Source: Belliella filtrata
GTDB taxonomy: Bacteria > Bacteroidota > Bacteroidia > Cytophagales > Cyclobacteriaceae
Length of the DNA: 53,023 nt
Assembly (NCBI RefSeq): GCF_022549775.1
Contig: NZ_JAKZGP010000034.1
Coordinates: forward strand, 1 to 53,023
Direction: 5' to 3'
Below, one piece after another: positions 26,297-35,916 of the stretch (positions within the stretch are counted from its first letter, which is position 1; the number at the start of each line of letters is the position of its first letter). Position numbers and translations under genes: made by a program. Below the pieces are notes generated by a model that searched no databases, was not told where the DNA came from, and saw nothing but the letters and a program-made list of their open reading frames with translations.

Positions 26297-28090
26297 ATGA
26301 ATATGAAAAAGATAAGAAATTTCTGTATCATCGCCCATATTGACCATGGGAAGAGTACACTAGCGGATAGATTGCTACAATTTACCAACACGGTCTCTGA
26401 TCGTGAGATGCAAAATCAATTGCTGGATAATATGGATTTGGAGCGTGAGCGAGGCATCACAATCAAGTCACATGCTATCCAAATGAAATATAATTATAAA
26501 GGAGAAGAGTATACACTCAATCTGATAGATACCCCTGGACACGTGGATTTTTCGTATGAAGTATCTAGGTCAATTGCTGCTTGTGAAGGCGCTTTACTGA
26601 TCGTGGATGCATCTCAGGGTATAGAGGCTCAGACGATTTCTAACTTGTATTTGGCAATTGGACATGATCTAGAGATCATTCCAGTCTTGAACAAGATCGA
26701 CCTTCCAGGAGCTGACCCAGAGGTAGTGGCGGATGAAGTGATAGAGTTGATTGGCTGTGATCGTGAAGATATTATTTTGGCTTCTGGAAAAGAAGGGTTG
26801 GGTATTGAAGATATACTCAATGCTGTAGTAGAGAAAATTCCAGCACCAGAAGGAGATCCAGATGAGCCATTACAGGCTATGATTTTTGACTCTGTTTACA
26901 ACCCATTTCGCGGAGTTGAGGTAATCTTCAGGATCTTCAATGGGACCATAAACAAAGGAGATAAGATCAAGTTTGTCAATACAGGGAAGGAATATGATGC
27001 TGATGAGATTGGTGTTTTGGGTATCAATCAGATACCTCAACAGACTGTAGCTGCTGGAAATGTAGGTTATTTGATATCTGGGATCAAAGTGGCCAAGGAA
27101 GTGAAAGTAGGAGATACCATTACTCACCTCAAGCGTCCATGTGCCAAAGCAATACAAGGTTTTGAAAATGTAAAACCTATGGTTTTTGCAGGTATTTATC
27201 CTGTAGATACAACAGAATTTGAAGAGCTTAGAGCTTCCATGGAGAAACTTCAGCTCAACGACGCCTCCTTGGTGTGGGAGCCAGAAACCTCTGCCGCTTT
27301 AGGTTTTGGGTTTAGATGTGGTTTTTTAGGAATGCTTCATATGGAGATCATCCAAGAGCGATTGGAGCGTGAGTTTGACATGACAGTGATCACAACGGTA
27401 CCTTCAGTGCAGTTTAGAGCATTGATGAATGATGATAAGTATAATGTGATTAATGCTCCATCAGATATGCCAGACCCTAACAAGTTCAAGCATATTGAAG
27501 AGCCATTTGTGAAAGCGACTATTATCACTGCTTCAGATTACGTAGGTTCTGTGATACAACTTTGTATGGAGAAGCGTGGTCAGATCAAAAATCAGGTCTA
27601 CCTGACTTCTGAAAGGGTTGAGTTGACCTTCGATATGCCATTGGCAGAGATTGTATTTGACTTTTTTGATAAGCTGAAAACTATCTCAAGAGGATACGCT
27701 TCATTGGATTATGAACTGATCGGGGCTCAACAATCCCACATGGTAAGGCTCGATGTGATGCTCAATGGTGAAGTAGTGGATGCACTTTCTGCTATTGTTC
27801 ATAGAGATAAAGCTTATGAGTGGGGTAAGAGGCTTTGCGAAAAGTTAAAGGAACTCGTGCCAAGACAAATGTTTGAAATAGCGATTCAAGCTGCTATAGG
27901 AACAAAGATCATTGCTAGAGAAACAGTGAAGGCACTTCGTAAAAACGTATTGGCTAAGTGTTATGGAGGGGATATTTCTCGTAAGCGTAAGCTTCTTGAA
28001 AAACAAAAGAAAGGTAAGAAAAGAATGCGCCAGGTTGGTAATGTAGAAGTTCCACAGGAGGCATTTATGGCTGTCTTGAAGCTGGATTAA
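26297..28090 (+). CDS. lepA: Elongation factor 4 (LepA)
   Basis: 597 residues, full-length LepA. The GTPase domain has G1 [13 protein letters not shown], the switch RERGITIK, G3 [11 protein letters not shown] and G4 [13 protein letters not shown]-like domains II, III and V follow, and the LepA-specific C-terminal domain ends [18 protein letters not shown]. It binds translating ribosomes and is linked to back-translocation and initiation. Alternative start ATG 26303. Single gene with its own promoter element. Confidence 0.98.
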   Translation: MNMKKIRNFCIIAHIDHGKSTLADRLLQFTNTVSDREMQNQLLDNMDLERERGITIKSHAIQMKYNYKGEEYTLNLIDTPGHVDFSYEVSRSIAACEGALLIVDASQGIEAQTISNLYLAIGHDLEIIPVLNKIDLPGADPEVVADEVIELIGCDREDIILASGKEGLGIEDILNAVVEKIPAPEGDPDEPLQAMIFDSVYNPFRGVEVIFRIFNGTINKGDKIKFVNTGKEYDADEIGVLGINQIPQQTVAAGNVGYLISGIKVAKEVKVGDTITHLKRPCAKAIQGFENVKPMVFAGIYPVDTTEFEELRASMEKLQLNDASLVWEPETSAALGFGFRCGFLGMLHMEIIQERLEREFDMTVITTVPSVQFRALMNDDKYNVINAPSDMPDPNKFKHIEEPFVKATIITASDYVGSVIQLCMEKRGQIKNQVYLTSERVELTFDMPLAEIVFDFFDKLKTISRGYASLDYELIGAQQSHMVRLDVMLNGEVVDALSAIVHRDKAYEWGKRLCEKLKELVPRQMFEIAIQAAIGTKIIARETVKALRKNVLAKCYGGDISRKRKLLEKQKKGKKRMRQVGNVEVPQEAFMAVLKLD

Positions 28091-28256
28091 TGATTATACT
28101 CAAGGTACTGTTCAGCTAAGCCTATTTGACGGACTGATTTGTGAATAGAATGAGAGCAAGTCAATGGAGATTTATTTGATTCAAAAATCCCATGATGTCT
28201 AATCCTGAGGTTATTTGAAATAATTAACAATAAGCTGTTATTATGTATCAATCAAT

Positions 28257-28289
28257 TTTAAAAGTTTGGGTAGGTTCCAAACTTTTAAA
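28257..28289. repeat. Perfect 13-bp inverted repeat between lepA and folD
   Basis: TTTAAAAGTTTGG (28257-28269), loop GTAGGTT, CCAAACTTTTAAA (28277-28289). No T-run follows directly, so it is not a classic terminator. It lies about 70 bp before folD. Confidence 0.7.
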
Positions 28290-28357
28290 CTTTAAACCCT
28301 TCAAACTTTACAACCAATCAATCAAAAATCTTTAAATCTTAAATCTAAAATTAAGGA

Positions 28358-29242
28358 ATGCTTCTAATCGACGGAAAAAAGACATCAGAAGATATAAAAT
28401 CAGAGATTGCAGTACAGGTCTCTAAAATAAAAAAAGAAGGAGGTAAAACACCACACCTTGCTGCGATTTTGGTGGGGAACGATGGCGCAAGTCAAACCTA
28501 CGTAAACGCCAAAGTGAAGTCATGTGAGCAAGTAGGCTTTGAATCTACTCTTGTCAGATTGGATGCATCCGTGTCTGAAGAGGAGCTGCTTCAAGTCGTT
28601 GCTGATATCAATGAGAATTCAGAAATTGACGGGCTAATTGTGCAACTTCCTTTGCCAAAGCATATTTCGGTTGAGAAAATCACCAATAAAATCAAGCCAG
28701 AGAAGGACGTGGATGGGTTTACACCAGCTAACGTTGGTAGAATGACACTTGGTTGGCCTGCTTATGTGGCTGCGACACCTTATGGTATTGTTGAGCTATT
28801 GAAGAGGTATAATGTGGAAACCTCTGGTAAGCACTGTGTAGTGATCGGGAGAAGTCATATCGTAGGTTCTCCCATGAGCATACTCATGGCTAGGAATGAG
28901 TACCCGGGCAATTGTACAGTGACCTTAACCCACAGTAGGACGCAAAATCTTGCAGAAATTACTCGTTCAGCTGATATTTTGATTGTAGCGATTGGAAAGC
29001 CAGAGTTTGTAACAGCTGATATGGTAAAGCAAGGAGCTACTGTGATTGATGTAGGGATTCACAGGATCGATGATGCTACAAAGAAATCAGGCTTTAGGCT
29101 AATCGGCGATGTGAAGTTTGAAGAGGTGTCTCAAAAAGTGTCCGCTATCACACCTGTTCCTGGTGGTGTAGGGCCTATGACTATAGCCTCATTACTTTAT
29201 AATACACTTTTGGCTGCTGAAGGTAAGGTTTATTCAAAGTAA
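28358..29242 (+). CDS. folD: FolD bifunctional methylenetetrahydrofolate enzyme
   Basis: 294 residues. FolD is the NADP-dependent 5,10-methylene-THF dehydrogenase and methenyl-THF cyclohydrolase of one-carbon metabolism. Catalytic segment with lysine: [16 protein letters not shown]. Also present are [27 protein letters not shown], the cofactor loop [12 protein letters not shown] and the C-terminal [16 protein letters not shown]. All key motifs are intact. Confidence 0.98.
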   Translation: MLLIDGKKTSEDIKSEIAVQVSKIKKEGGKTPHLAAILVGNDGASQTYVNAKVKSCEQVGFESTLVRLDASVSEEELLQVVADINENSEIDGLIVQLPLPKHISVEKITNKIKPEKDVDGFTPANVGRMTLGWPAYVAATPYGIVELLKRYNVETSGKHCVVIGRSHIVGSPMSILMARNEYPGNCTVTLTHSRTQNLAEITRSADILIVAIGKPEFVTADMVKQGATVIDVGIHRIDDATKKSGFRLIGDVKFEEVSQKVSAITPVPGGVGPMTIASLLYNTLLAAEGKVYSK

Positions 29243-29295
29243 TGAGTTGATAATGAGGATGGCGATTTTTTGATGTTGAAAAATCTCATCTATGA

Positions 29296-29327
29296 TTTGC
29301 AGGGTTGTGCAAACCTTCCTATTTTTG
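29296..29327 (+). promoter_or_regulatory. tRNA-Leu promoter (-33 TTTG, -7 TATTTTTG)
   Basis: TTTG at 29296-29299 and TATTTTTG at 29320-29327 are 20 bp apart, the canonical spacing for the Bacteroidota housekeeping sigma factor. The mature tRNA begins 14 bp later. Confidence 0.7.
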
Positions 29328-29340
29328 CTCTCCCTTTACT

Positions 29341-29423
29341 GCGCACGTGGTGAAATTGGTAGACACGCCATCTTGAGGGGGTGGTGCCCTACGGGTGTGG
29401 AAGTTCGAATCTTCTCGTGCGCA
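29341..29423 (+). tRNA. tRNA-Leu (GAG)
   Basis: Cloverleaf read by eye. The acceptor GCGCACG (29341-29347) pairs with CGTGCGC (29416-29422), with discriminator A. The D arm holds TGGTAGACAC. The anticodon stem CCATC/GGTGG encloses loop TTGAGGG, giving anticodon GAG. A variable arm typical of class II tRNA (TGCCCTACGGGTG) precedes the T arm with TTCGAAT. CCA is not encoded: the discriminator is followed by CA and then A residues. It decodes CUU/CUC leucine codons. Confidence 0.95.
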
Positions 29424-29426
29424 CAA

Positions 29427-29462
29427 AAAAAGCTCTTAACATGACGTTAAGAGCTTTTTTAA
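29427..29462. terminator. Bidirectional terminator after tRNA-Leu
   Basis: AAAAGCTCTTAAC pairs with GTTAAGAGCTTTT around loop ATGAC, with A and T runs on the two sides. It can stop both the tRNA transcript and the minus-strand operon ending at 29478. Confidence 0.88.
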
Positions 29463-29477
29463 TTTATCAAGGTATTT

Positions 29478-29750
29478 TTATTTCTTGCTTGATTCATGTT
29501 TTGCATTTTGCCAGTCCATTTTCATACCTAATAGTGCAATGATTCCCCATGCGCCGTTGATAAACACACTTGGAAAGGAAGCGTCGTAATAGGTGTTTAC
29601 TACTAGCAAGATAGCACCTAGTAAGTTAGCAAAGTGATATCTCATACTATTGGATTTCCATTTTTTGGTAATTAATAAAAAGTAAGAAATCAAAAAGCAC
29701 AAGGCTCCTAGCCACCCTAAGCTATCCATCCAGAATTTTACATCAGTCAT
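29478..29750 (-). CDS. CBU_0592-like small membrane protein
   Basis: 90 residues with about three transmembrane helices (LGWLGALCFLISYFLLI, FANLLGAILLVVNTYY, VFINGAWGIIALLG). The pattern matches the CBU_0592-like family of unknown function. It overlaps the end of the phosphatase gene by 8 bp, so the two are probably one transcript. Confidence 0.75.
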   Translation of the reverse strand: MTDVKFWMDSLGWLGALCFLISYFLLITKKWKSNSMRYHFANLLGAILLVVNTYYDASFPSVFINGAWGIIALLGMKMDWQNAKHESSKK

Positions 29751-30993
29751 TTGTTTTTTGTTTTACCAACCATTTGTTGACCCTGTTGTGCTTTCCGATG
29801 AGTATTGCTTTGAATTGCTCTTGATCAAAATCTTCAATAGGCAGGGATAATTCGCCTAATCGTCCTTTAACAGTTGAAAGGTGCCTGAAATTATCATTTT
29901 GTCCAGTCGTTCGAAATTGGTTTCCAATGGCAACCCAAATTTGAATATCCTCATCATCTTGCCCAAGGAATTCCCATTGGAAAGTGATGTCATTTTGATT
30001 TCGGATCACTTTTGGATGTCTCAATGAAATCTCACCTGTCAAAGCTACTCCATCCATTTCATTGAGTTGTGATTCGGTTGGGTTGATCTCTAAGTGACGA
30101 ATCATCGTAGGTAAAATATCTACGATCGCCACAGAATCGGATTGAAAATGTTTATTAAGTGATTTTGCATTGGTTGAAATCCAAATCTCTCTCTCTCTAT
30201 CAGATTGTCCTCCATGATGAAGTCCTGTGGTAGGTTGTCTTCCATGATCTGTAGTGACCACGATCAGCCAGTCCTCACCCATAGCAATTCTTTCTAATAC
30301 AGCATCATAAATTAATCCAGTCTGTCTATCAGCTTCCTCCACTGCTTGATATAGCTGTGGACTGTCGCCATATCGATGCCCCATATCATCAGGATACTCT
30401 AAGTAAACCCAGCTTAAGTCAGGGCCTTCTTGGGCTATGTACCTAGCGGCTTCTTTTGATACTTTTTCATCAATTTCGAAAATGTATCGCTTTTCAGCGT
30501 CATGTGGAAATGCGATGGTGTCGATTTCAAACCCATCAAACGAATAGTCAAGTTCCAGTTGATTCGTTTCTTCTAGCCCTTCACCAAGTAATTTGGTTCG
30601 ATTATCAAGCCAAGTAGAGAAAATGGCAAGTTTTGCATCTGGTCTTTCTTCTTTTAGTAGCCTGAAGATCGTCCAATAGTTGTAGTTTGGTCTTCTGATG
30701 TCATTTCCGAAAACATTGTGCTTGTTCACCCAGGTGCCTGTCAATAGGCTGTTGTATCCTACAGCTGAGATGGTAGGTGTCTCTGAATATCCTCCACGCT
30801 CACCTCCTACATATGCTTTTGTAAAGCCTCCCTCTTGAGCAATCCTGTCTATGTGAGGTGTATTTACATGAGAAATCACATCGTATGAGATTCCATCCAA
30901 GATGATGAAAACAACTTTCTTTGGCTGTTCTTGAGCCATCAACATCGTTGTGGAACAGGTAAATATCAATAGGGTAAGGAGTAGATTTTTCAT
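29743..30993 (-). CDS. Secreted alkaline-phosphatase-superfamily phosphodiesterase
   Basis: 416 residues. A signal peptide ends near TMLMAQEQ. The fold is type I phosphodiesterase/nucleotide pyrophosphatase: VVFIILDGISYDV with the first metal Asp, a threonine nucleophile in SETPTISAVGYNS, and metal ligands in YLEYPDDMGHRYG, VTTDHGRQ and LHHGGQSDRE. A C-terminal part of about 100 residues (from HPKVIRNQNDITF) is beta-rich and may bind ligand. Family members release phosphate or alcohols from phosphodiesters. It lies 156 bp downstream of susD and may act on what the SusCD pair imports. Confidence 0.88.
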   Translation of the reverse strand: MKNLLLTLLIFTCSTTMLMAQEQPKKVVFIILDGISYDVISHVNTPHIDRIAQEGGFTKAYVGGERGGYSETPTISAVGYNSLLTGTWVNKHNVFGNDIRRPNYNYWTIFRLLKEERPDAKLAIFSTWLDNRTKLLGEGLEETNQLELDYSFDGFEIDTIAFPHDAEKRYIFEIDEKVSKEAARYIAQEGPDLSWVYLEYPDDMGHRYGDSPQLYQAVEEADRQTGLIYDAVLERIAMGEDWLIVVTTDHGRQPTTGLHHGGQSDREREIWISTNAKSLNKHFQSDSVAIVDILPTMIRHLEINPTESQLNEMDGVALTGEISLRHPKVIRNQNDITFQWEFLGQDDEDIQIWVAIGNQFRTTGQNDNFRHLSTVKGRLGELSLPIEDFDQEQFKAILIGKHNRVNKWLVKQKTND

Positions 30994-31029
30994 TTTAGGA
31001 ATATTTCAATTTATGTCATCAAGATAAGG

Positions 31030-31067
31030 CCTGTCAGGTTTTTTATCAAATTATTGAACCTGACAGG
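31030..31067. repeat. 11-bp inverted repeat of CCTGTCAGGTT
   Basis: CCTGTCAGGTT (31030-31040) and AACCTGACAGG (31057-31067) form a perfect pair over a 16-nt loop; each arm is itself nearly palindromic (AACCTGaCAGGTT). It sits in the 156-bp gap between susD and the phosphatase gene. It could partly terminate susCD transcription or be a dispersed repeat. Confidence 0.6.
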
Positions 31068-31149
31068 TTTTTGGATGAATCAGGAGACACTGATAAATCA
31101 ATTAAGGTTTATTATTGTGAAATTCTTTAATTTTTATTTTTGAGCATAT

Positions 31150-32604
31150 TTAAGGTCTCAACAACCACATTTCACCGTTGATGTCATCCTGCCCATTGAA
31201 CTGTCTCTGAAGTGCTTCATTCATGTTGCTTAAGTTAAGCTGGATTTCGTTTTGTGGATACATCCATCTTTTTGGTATTCCTCCTGGATTGATAATCTGT
31301 GTAGATAGACTGAAAGTAGGAATCCCAGTTCTTCTTTGATTGTAAAATGACTCCCAACCGGTGTTTAGAAAGAAGGACGTATGTTTTTCTTCTAAAATAA
31401 GCCTTAAGCCTTCTGCCTGATTGAAGCTAATAGATGATTGATTTAAGTAATTTGTTATCTCTGTTTCTGATATACCATTGAAGCTCATAGAGGCTCTGAT
31501 GCCCTCATTGTAGTAAGCACTTGCATCGGCATTGATCCATCCTCTATGAGCTGCTTCTGCAATGGTGAATGCTAGCTCAGGATAGCCCATGAGTAGGGAA
31601 GGTTGGTTTTCAGGATCACTATGATATCTGCTGTCAATGGGAGAGCCATTACCAGCCAAAATTTGGTTTGTGTTTTCTGCCAATGGATTTGCTCCCCCAA
31701 GACCTTCGTAAGCATTTGGATCATTTTCTGGGAGATCCCTGCCATTCGCTGTTTGATTTGCGAAGGAGAAAAGACGAGGGTCATTTTTAGCTTTTAATCT
31801 ATCCACGAATGATTTTTCCAGATAGTAGGCTGTTCTCAAATCATTGGAATTGAAAAGGGGATACCTGTTTCCCTCGATATCAAGATATCTCAAAGCTCCA
31901 TTGTCTTCATTGCCTCTCATCAATGGGTAGGTGTTGGGATCATTATATATTTCTGCAAATTTCCCTATAATGTTAAGGCTGCTGTTATTTTCCTTGATAG
32001 ACAAGCTGATCAGAGTTCTCAAGGAAAGCGAGTTGATCAGGCGTTTCCATTTCATCTGATCACCATTGAAGATGATATCACCTAGAATTTGACCACTTTC
32101 TGAACTGAGCATGGCATTGGCCATTTTTAGATCTTCCAAAACTTGTATGAAAATAGATTCTTGGCTATCATAACTAGGTAAGAAATTGCCTTCTTGTCCC
32201 TTTACAGCGTTACTGAATGGTACGTCTCCAAACGTGTTTGTCAATTTCAGGATATAGTGTGAGCGGAAGAAAATAGCCAAAGCCCGATAGCTGTCATTGT
32301 TAGTCCTTTCTGCTTCCTCCTCCAATTTCAAAACTTGTCTAAGTTGATCATAATCCCCAAATCCAGCTCTCTGCCAGCCGTAGTATTGATTATCAGAGGT
32401 TGAGTTGGTGAAAATCAATTGGCGAGAGGCTAAAGCTGCTCCAGTACTGACTGAACTGAAAGCATTGGTTTCAATAGCAGTCAAAAGAAGACTTGGTTCT
32501 GCTTGTACTGGCCTATTAGGATCCAACTGCAAGTCTTCAAATGATTGACATGCTGCCATTGATAGGCAAATTATTAGAAGATGTAATTTTTGATAGATTT
32601 TCAT
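31150..32604 (-). CDS. SusD/RagB-family substrate-binding lipoprotein
   Basis: 484 residues. Lipobox LSMAAC with Cys at about residue 19, then the family start SFEDLQLDPNRP. Helical TPR-like repeats follow (YRALAIFFRSHYILKLTNTF, GDVPFSNAVKGQE), and the C-terminus carries WESFYNQRRTGIPTF and NEIQLNLSNMNEAL. It is the SusD-like subfamily (SusD_2) often paired with peptide or non-starch substrates. It acts as the lid on the SusC transporter at the cell surface. 12 bp downstream of susC. Confidence 0.93.
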   Translation of the reverse strand: MKIYQKLHLLIICLSMAACQSFEDLQLDPNRPVQAEPSLLLTAIETNAFSSVSTGAALASRQLIFTNSTSDNQYYGWQRAGFGDYDQLRQVLKLEEEAERTNNDSYRALAIFFRSHYILKLTNTFGDVPFSNAVKGQEGNFLPSYDSQESIFIQVLEDLKMANAMLSSESGQILGDIIFNGDQMKWKRLINSLSLRTLISLSIKENNSSLNIIGKFAEIYNDPNTYPLMRGNEDNGALRYLDIEGNRYPLFNSNDLRTAYYLEKSFVDRLKAKNDPRLFSFANQTANGRDLPENDPNAYEGLGGANPLAENTNQILAGNGSPIDSRYHSDPENQPSLLMGYPELAFTIAEAAHRGWINADASAYYNEGIRASMSFNGISETEITNYLNQSSISFNQAEGLRLILEEKHTSFFLNTGWESFYNQRRTGIPTFSLSTQIINPGGIPKRWMYPQNEIQLNLSNMNEALQRQFNGQDDINGEMWLLRP

Positions 32605-32616
32605 GTTTTCTAAAAT

Positions 32617-35600
32617 TTAAAAGCTCACATTAACATTGAATCCTACGTTTCTCACAGAAGGTGTCTGAAGGTTGTCTACACCTGAATCTGGATCGATATT
32701 CTCTACATTTGACCAGAGGAGTAAGTTTCTGCCTACAAGAGATATGGAAGCACTTTGTAAGAATGTTCTGTTCAATACCATGCTTGGTACCTGATAGGTG
32801 AGAGATACTTCCCTTAATTTGATAAATGAGGCATCGAAATAATGTGTGTAATTAGCGTTTAATGTTGTCTTGTTCCAGGCGATATAATCTATTGCTTGTT
32901 CGTTTTCAGCATAAGTCCTGGTGTCTTCCAGAATATTTCCAAAATCATCAAATCTGACCGAGCCGCCAGTTACTACTACACCATTTGCTATGTATGAACT
33001 GATACCGTTGTTTGCATCATCTCTGAATTGGTTTACTGTACCTGGATGAGTTCCTCCCCACCACATTTTCTCATTTGTTAAGGAATAAATAGTGCCACCA
33101 ATTCTTCCGTCAAAACCAAACCCCAATTGGAAGTTTTTATAATTGAAAGTGTTTTGGATACCCAGTATGAAATCAGGATTTACATGTCCCATCATCCTTT
33201 GATATGGGTCTCTGATAGGGAATCCGTTTTGACCAATGATAAGTCTACCTTCAGGAGTTCTTTGGTATTGGCTATTGGAGAAGATCTGATCTGTTCTTTC
33301 TCCCACCATGATGTTCCCAAACCTGTCAGAACCATCAAAGCTTTCTGTAAGGTATCTTTGGTATGTACTCAAATTTAATCCAATACTCCAGCTAAAGTCA
33401 GCACGTGTTATTGGAGTTGTGTTTAGCATCAATTCCCAGCCTTTTCTAGTGAAAACAGCACCGTTTTCTAACCTGGTCGTAAATCCTGAGGCTGTTGATA
33501 CTGGTACTGAGATGATATTGTTGAAATCTTTGATGTGGAAATACGTCAAGTCTATACCTAATTTGCCTCCAAATAGTCGGGTGTCAAGACCTACTTCAAA
33601 GCTGTCTGAAGTCTCAGGGCTGATCTCAGGATTGATTAATGCTCCAGGGAAAACTAGGGATGGGCTTCCTCCCCAGTTGATGCCAGGAGTGTAGGCTTGG
33701 ATGTGGCTATATGGATTTGAGCTAATTCTTCCATCAGATACCCGAGACCAGCCTGTTCTTAGTTTTAAGAAGTCGATTGGTTTTGGCATTGTGATGAGAT
33801 CGGATATGGTTCCTGCCAATGTCACTGAAGGGTAAAAGAATGAATTGTTGTTTACAGGTAGTGTAGAAACCCAGTCATTACGTCCTGTTATAGTCATAAA
33901 GATGGCGTTCATAAATTCAAAATCTACTGTTCCGAATACAGAATTGATCTGCTCTCTGGTCAGTCTATTCGATCCTGAGAGTGGCTGCTCGGAGTTTGCT
34001 ACGTTATAGAAATTTGGAATAGCTAAACCATCGGTATTTAAGCTCTCGCTTCGGAATCTGATAAACCTGTTTGAAGCTCCAGCATTGGTGTTGATCACAA
34101 AGTTTTCACCTATGGACTTTTTGTAGCTCATGATGAAGTCGGTGTTCATGTTGATCTGTGCAGAGTTGTATATGTAAAAATTCCCTCTAGAAACCCTTCC
34201 ATACTTGACATAACTTTTCGGCTCTTTATCTGTCCGGTCAAGTGCATACATGTTTATACCAGATCTCAAAGTGAAGTTTAGGTCTTCATTGGCTTTATAG
34301 TCTAGCTTGAACTGCCCAAATGTGTTGTCTTTGTGATACCCCCTTAGGTATTCATATGCTTGAAAATATGGATTGTTATAATAGGTGTTGTTAAAGTGCT
34401 TTTGTTGAAATCCTTCTTGACCAGGTACCCAGTAGTCTCTAAGGTTCCTAACATCTACATCTGTTCCTGTCCAAAGTACCAAGTTGTACAAGTAGTTTTC
34501 TGGCCCATAAGGAGTTTCAGGAAAATTGTTTGTGTACTGTCTGTTGTAAGTAAGAGATGCATCCGTGGTGAGTTTGTCAGAAAGCTTGTATCCTCCAGCG
34601 ACACTGAAGGATGTGTTGTTCAAGTCCGTATTTGGAACCAACCCCTTTTGATAGACGTGAGATGCAGATAGCCTATAGCTTCCCATTTCATTTCCAGAGG
34701 TCACGTTGATGTTGTTTGTGGAGATCAGCCCATTTTGGAAAAAGTTTTTGATATTGTTCCTTCCTCTTGAAATAAACGGAATAGGAATTCTTTCCCCGGT
34801 GACTGGATCAATAGGGCTGTTGTATTGAGGTCTTTCTACAAATCCGCTTGCTGTGGTAGGGTCAGGTACATCCAATCGTGGTCCCCAAATCCATCCAAAA
34901 CCTTCTGTACCACTCCCAGATCCATCTACGTAGGCATATTGTCCATTGTCTCCATTTCCATAAGTCGTCTGTACTTCTGGGATCACCAAGTAGCTTGGTT
35001 GAAACATGGTGGAGGAGTTGATTTCTACTTTAGTGCCTTTGGATCCTCTTTTTGTGGTGATCATAAGGGCTCCATTTTTTCCAATTGCACCATAAAGGGC
35101 TGATGCTGTTGCACCTTTAAGGACATTGATTGACTCCACATCATCTGCATTGATTTTCCAGAAGTCATTTTCAGTACTTGGGATCCCATCAATGACAATA
35201 AGTGGGGTAGCTCCTCTCAAGCTTATGACAGGGTCTTGGAAAAGTGCTGTTGAGTTATTGATCTGAAGACCTGCGATTTGACCTGTAAGTGAGTTTATCA
35301 AGTTTGGTTCTCTCGCTTTGGTGAATCGTTCTCCATCTACTTCTTGCACTGCATATCCGAGTGATTTGACGCTTTTCTCTACACCCAGTGCTGTGACTAC
35401 AACACTTTCTAAATCCGTGACATCTGGGGTCAATAAAATGTCTATCACTGAGCGATTATTGATTGACTCCTCTATGGCTTGGTAGCCAATATATGTAAAC
35501 CGCAAAATATTTTGATCTCCTGTGTAAGAGATCCTGTAGGATCCATTGAGGTCTGTTACCACTCCTGTCGATGTGCCTTTCAAAAGCACAGTTGCACCAG

Positions 35601-35733
35601 GGATAGGTTGACTATTTTCATCGATTACTGTTCCAGTGATCACTTTGGACTGTCCAAAGCTTTCATGCATGCTTACTATTGTCCAGAATGAAACTAGACA
35701 TGCACATGCGATGATTTTGTAGAATACTCTCAT
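32617..35733 (-). CDS. SusC/RagA TonB-dependent outer-membrane transporter
   Basis: 1038 residues. Order: signal peptide (about 1-27), CarboxypepD-regulatory-like domain (VITGTVIDENSQPIPGATVL), TonB box region ESVVVTALG, plug domain with NSLTGQIAGLQINN and VIDGIPS, then a 22-strand barrel ending NVGFNVNVSF. The plug stretch between SLRG and VIDGIPS is short compared with many SusC proteins. It is energy-dependent and imports a substrate bound by SusD. No glycoside hydrolase is adjacent; the nearest enzyme is the phosphodiesterase downstream. It is divergent from a TetR gene. Confidence 0.95.
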   Translation of the reverse strand: MRVFYKIIACACLVSFWTIVSMHESFGQSKVITGTVIDENSQPIPGATVLLKGTSTGVVTDLNGSYRISYTGDQNILRFTYIGYQAIEESINNRSVIDILLTPDVTDLESVVVTALGVEKSVKSLGYAVQEVDGERFTKAREPNLINSLTGQIAGLQINNSTALFQDPVISLRGATPLIVIDGIPSTENDFWKINADDVESINVLKGATASALYGAIGKNGALMITTKRGSKGTKVEINSSTMFQPSYLVIPEVQTTYGNGDNGQYAYVDGSGSGTEGFGWIWGPRLDVPDPTTASGFVERPQYNSPIDPVTGERIPIPFISRGRNNIKNFFQNGLISTNNINVTSGNEMGSYRLSASHVYQKGLVPNTDLNNTSFSVAGGYKLSDKLTTDASLTYNRQYTNNFPETPYGPENYLYNLVLWTGTDVDVRNLRDYWVPGQEGFQQKHFNNTYYNNPYFQAYEYLRGYHKDNTFGQFKLDYKANEDLNFTLRSGINMYALDRTDKEPKSYVKYGRVSRGNFYIYNSAQINMNTDFIMSYKKSIGENFVINTNAGASNRFIRFRSESLNTDGLAIPNFYNVANSEQPLSGSNRLTREQINSVFGTVDFEFMNAIFMTITGRNDWVSTLPVNNNSFFYPSVTLAGTISDLITMPKPIDFLKLRTGWSRVSDGRISSNPYSHIQAYTPGINWGGSPSLVFPGALINPEISPETSDSFEVGLDTRLFGGKLGIDLTYFHIKDFNNIISVPVSTASGFTTRLENGAVFTRKGWELMLNTTPITRADFSWSIGLNLSTYQRYLTESFDGSDRFGNIMVGERTDQIFSNSQYQRTPEGRLIIGQNGFPIRDPYQRMMGHVNPDFILGIQNTFNYKNFQLGFGFDGRIGGTIYSLTNEKMWWGGTHPGTVNQFRDDANNGISSYIANGVVVTGGSVRFDDFGNILEDTRTYAENEQAIDYIAWNKTTLNANYTHYFDASFIKLREVSLTYQVPSMVLNRTFLQSASISLVGRNLLLWSNVENIDPDSGVDNLQTPSVRNVGFNVNVSF

Positions 35734-35813
35734 AAGCCATTAGGTTAAGTTGCTATTTTATGCTTAGCAAAATAAGGTTACTGGTATTACTTTATGAGGT
35801 CAAAATTTTTAAG

Positions 35814-35850
35814 GAATCATTAATTAAATGATTCATCAATTAATTAATTG
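35814..35850. promoter_or_regulatory. Two stacked palindromes in the susC-tetR gap
   Basis: GAATCATT-AATTA-AATGATTC at 35814-35834 (8-5-8) and the perfect 14-bp palindrome CAATTAATTAATTG at 35837-35850. Both lie 80-120 bp upstream of susC and could bind dimeric regulators. Confidence 0.5.
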
Positions 35851-35862
35851 TTAATTCAATTT

Positions 35863-35880
35863 ATTGAACAGGTGTTCAAT
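35863..35880. promoter_or_regulatory. Probable TetR operator (ATTGAACA-GG-TGTTCAAT)
   Basis: Perfect 8-2-8 palindrome, the size and symmetry of TetR-family operators. It abuts the TTG (35880-35882) that forms the -33 site of the tetR promoter, so binding would block tetR transcription, and possibly that of susC. Confidence 0.65.
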
Positions 35881-35911
35881 TGTATCAGTTAAAAAAATAA
35901 TCCTAGTTTTG
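35880..35911 (+). promoter_or_regulatory. tetR promoter (-33 TTG, -7 TAGTTTTG)
   Basis: TTG at 35880-35882 and TAGTTTTG at 35904-35911, spacer 21 bp. The ATG follows 5 bp after the -7 site, predicting a leaderless or near-leaderless mRNA. Confidence 0.6.
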
Positions 35912-35916
35912 TATCT

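Noticed and set aside
28319-28357. Similarity between AT-rich stretches before folD and at 361-392
   Set aside because: Both contain short TCTAAAAT-type strings, but the match is too short and low in complexity to call a repeat.
33127-35691. Several plus-strand open frames opposite susC
   Set aside because: No start context or family features; susC is intact over the same bases.
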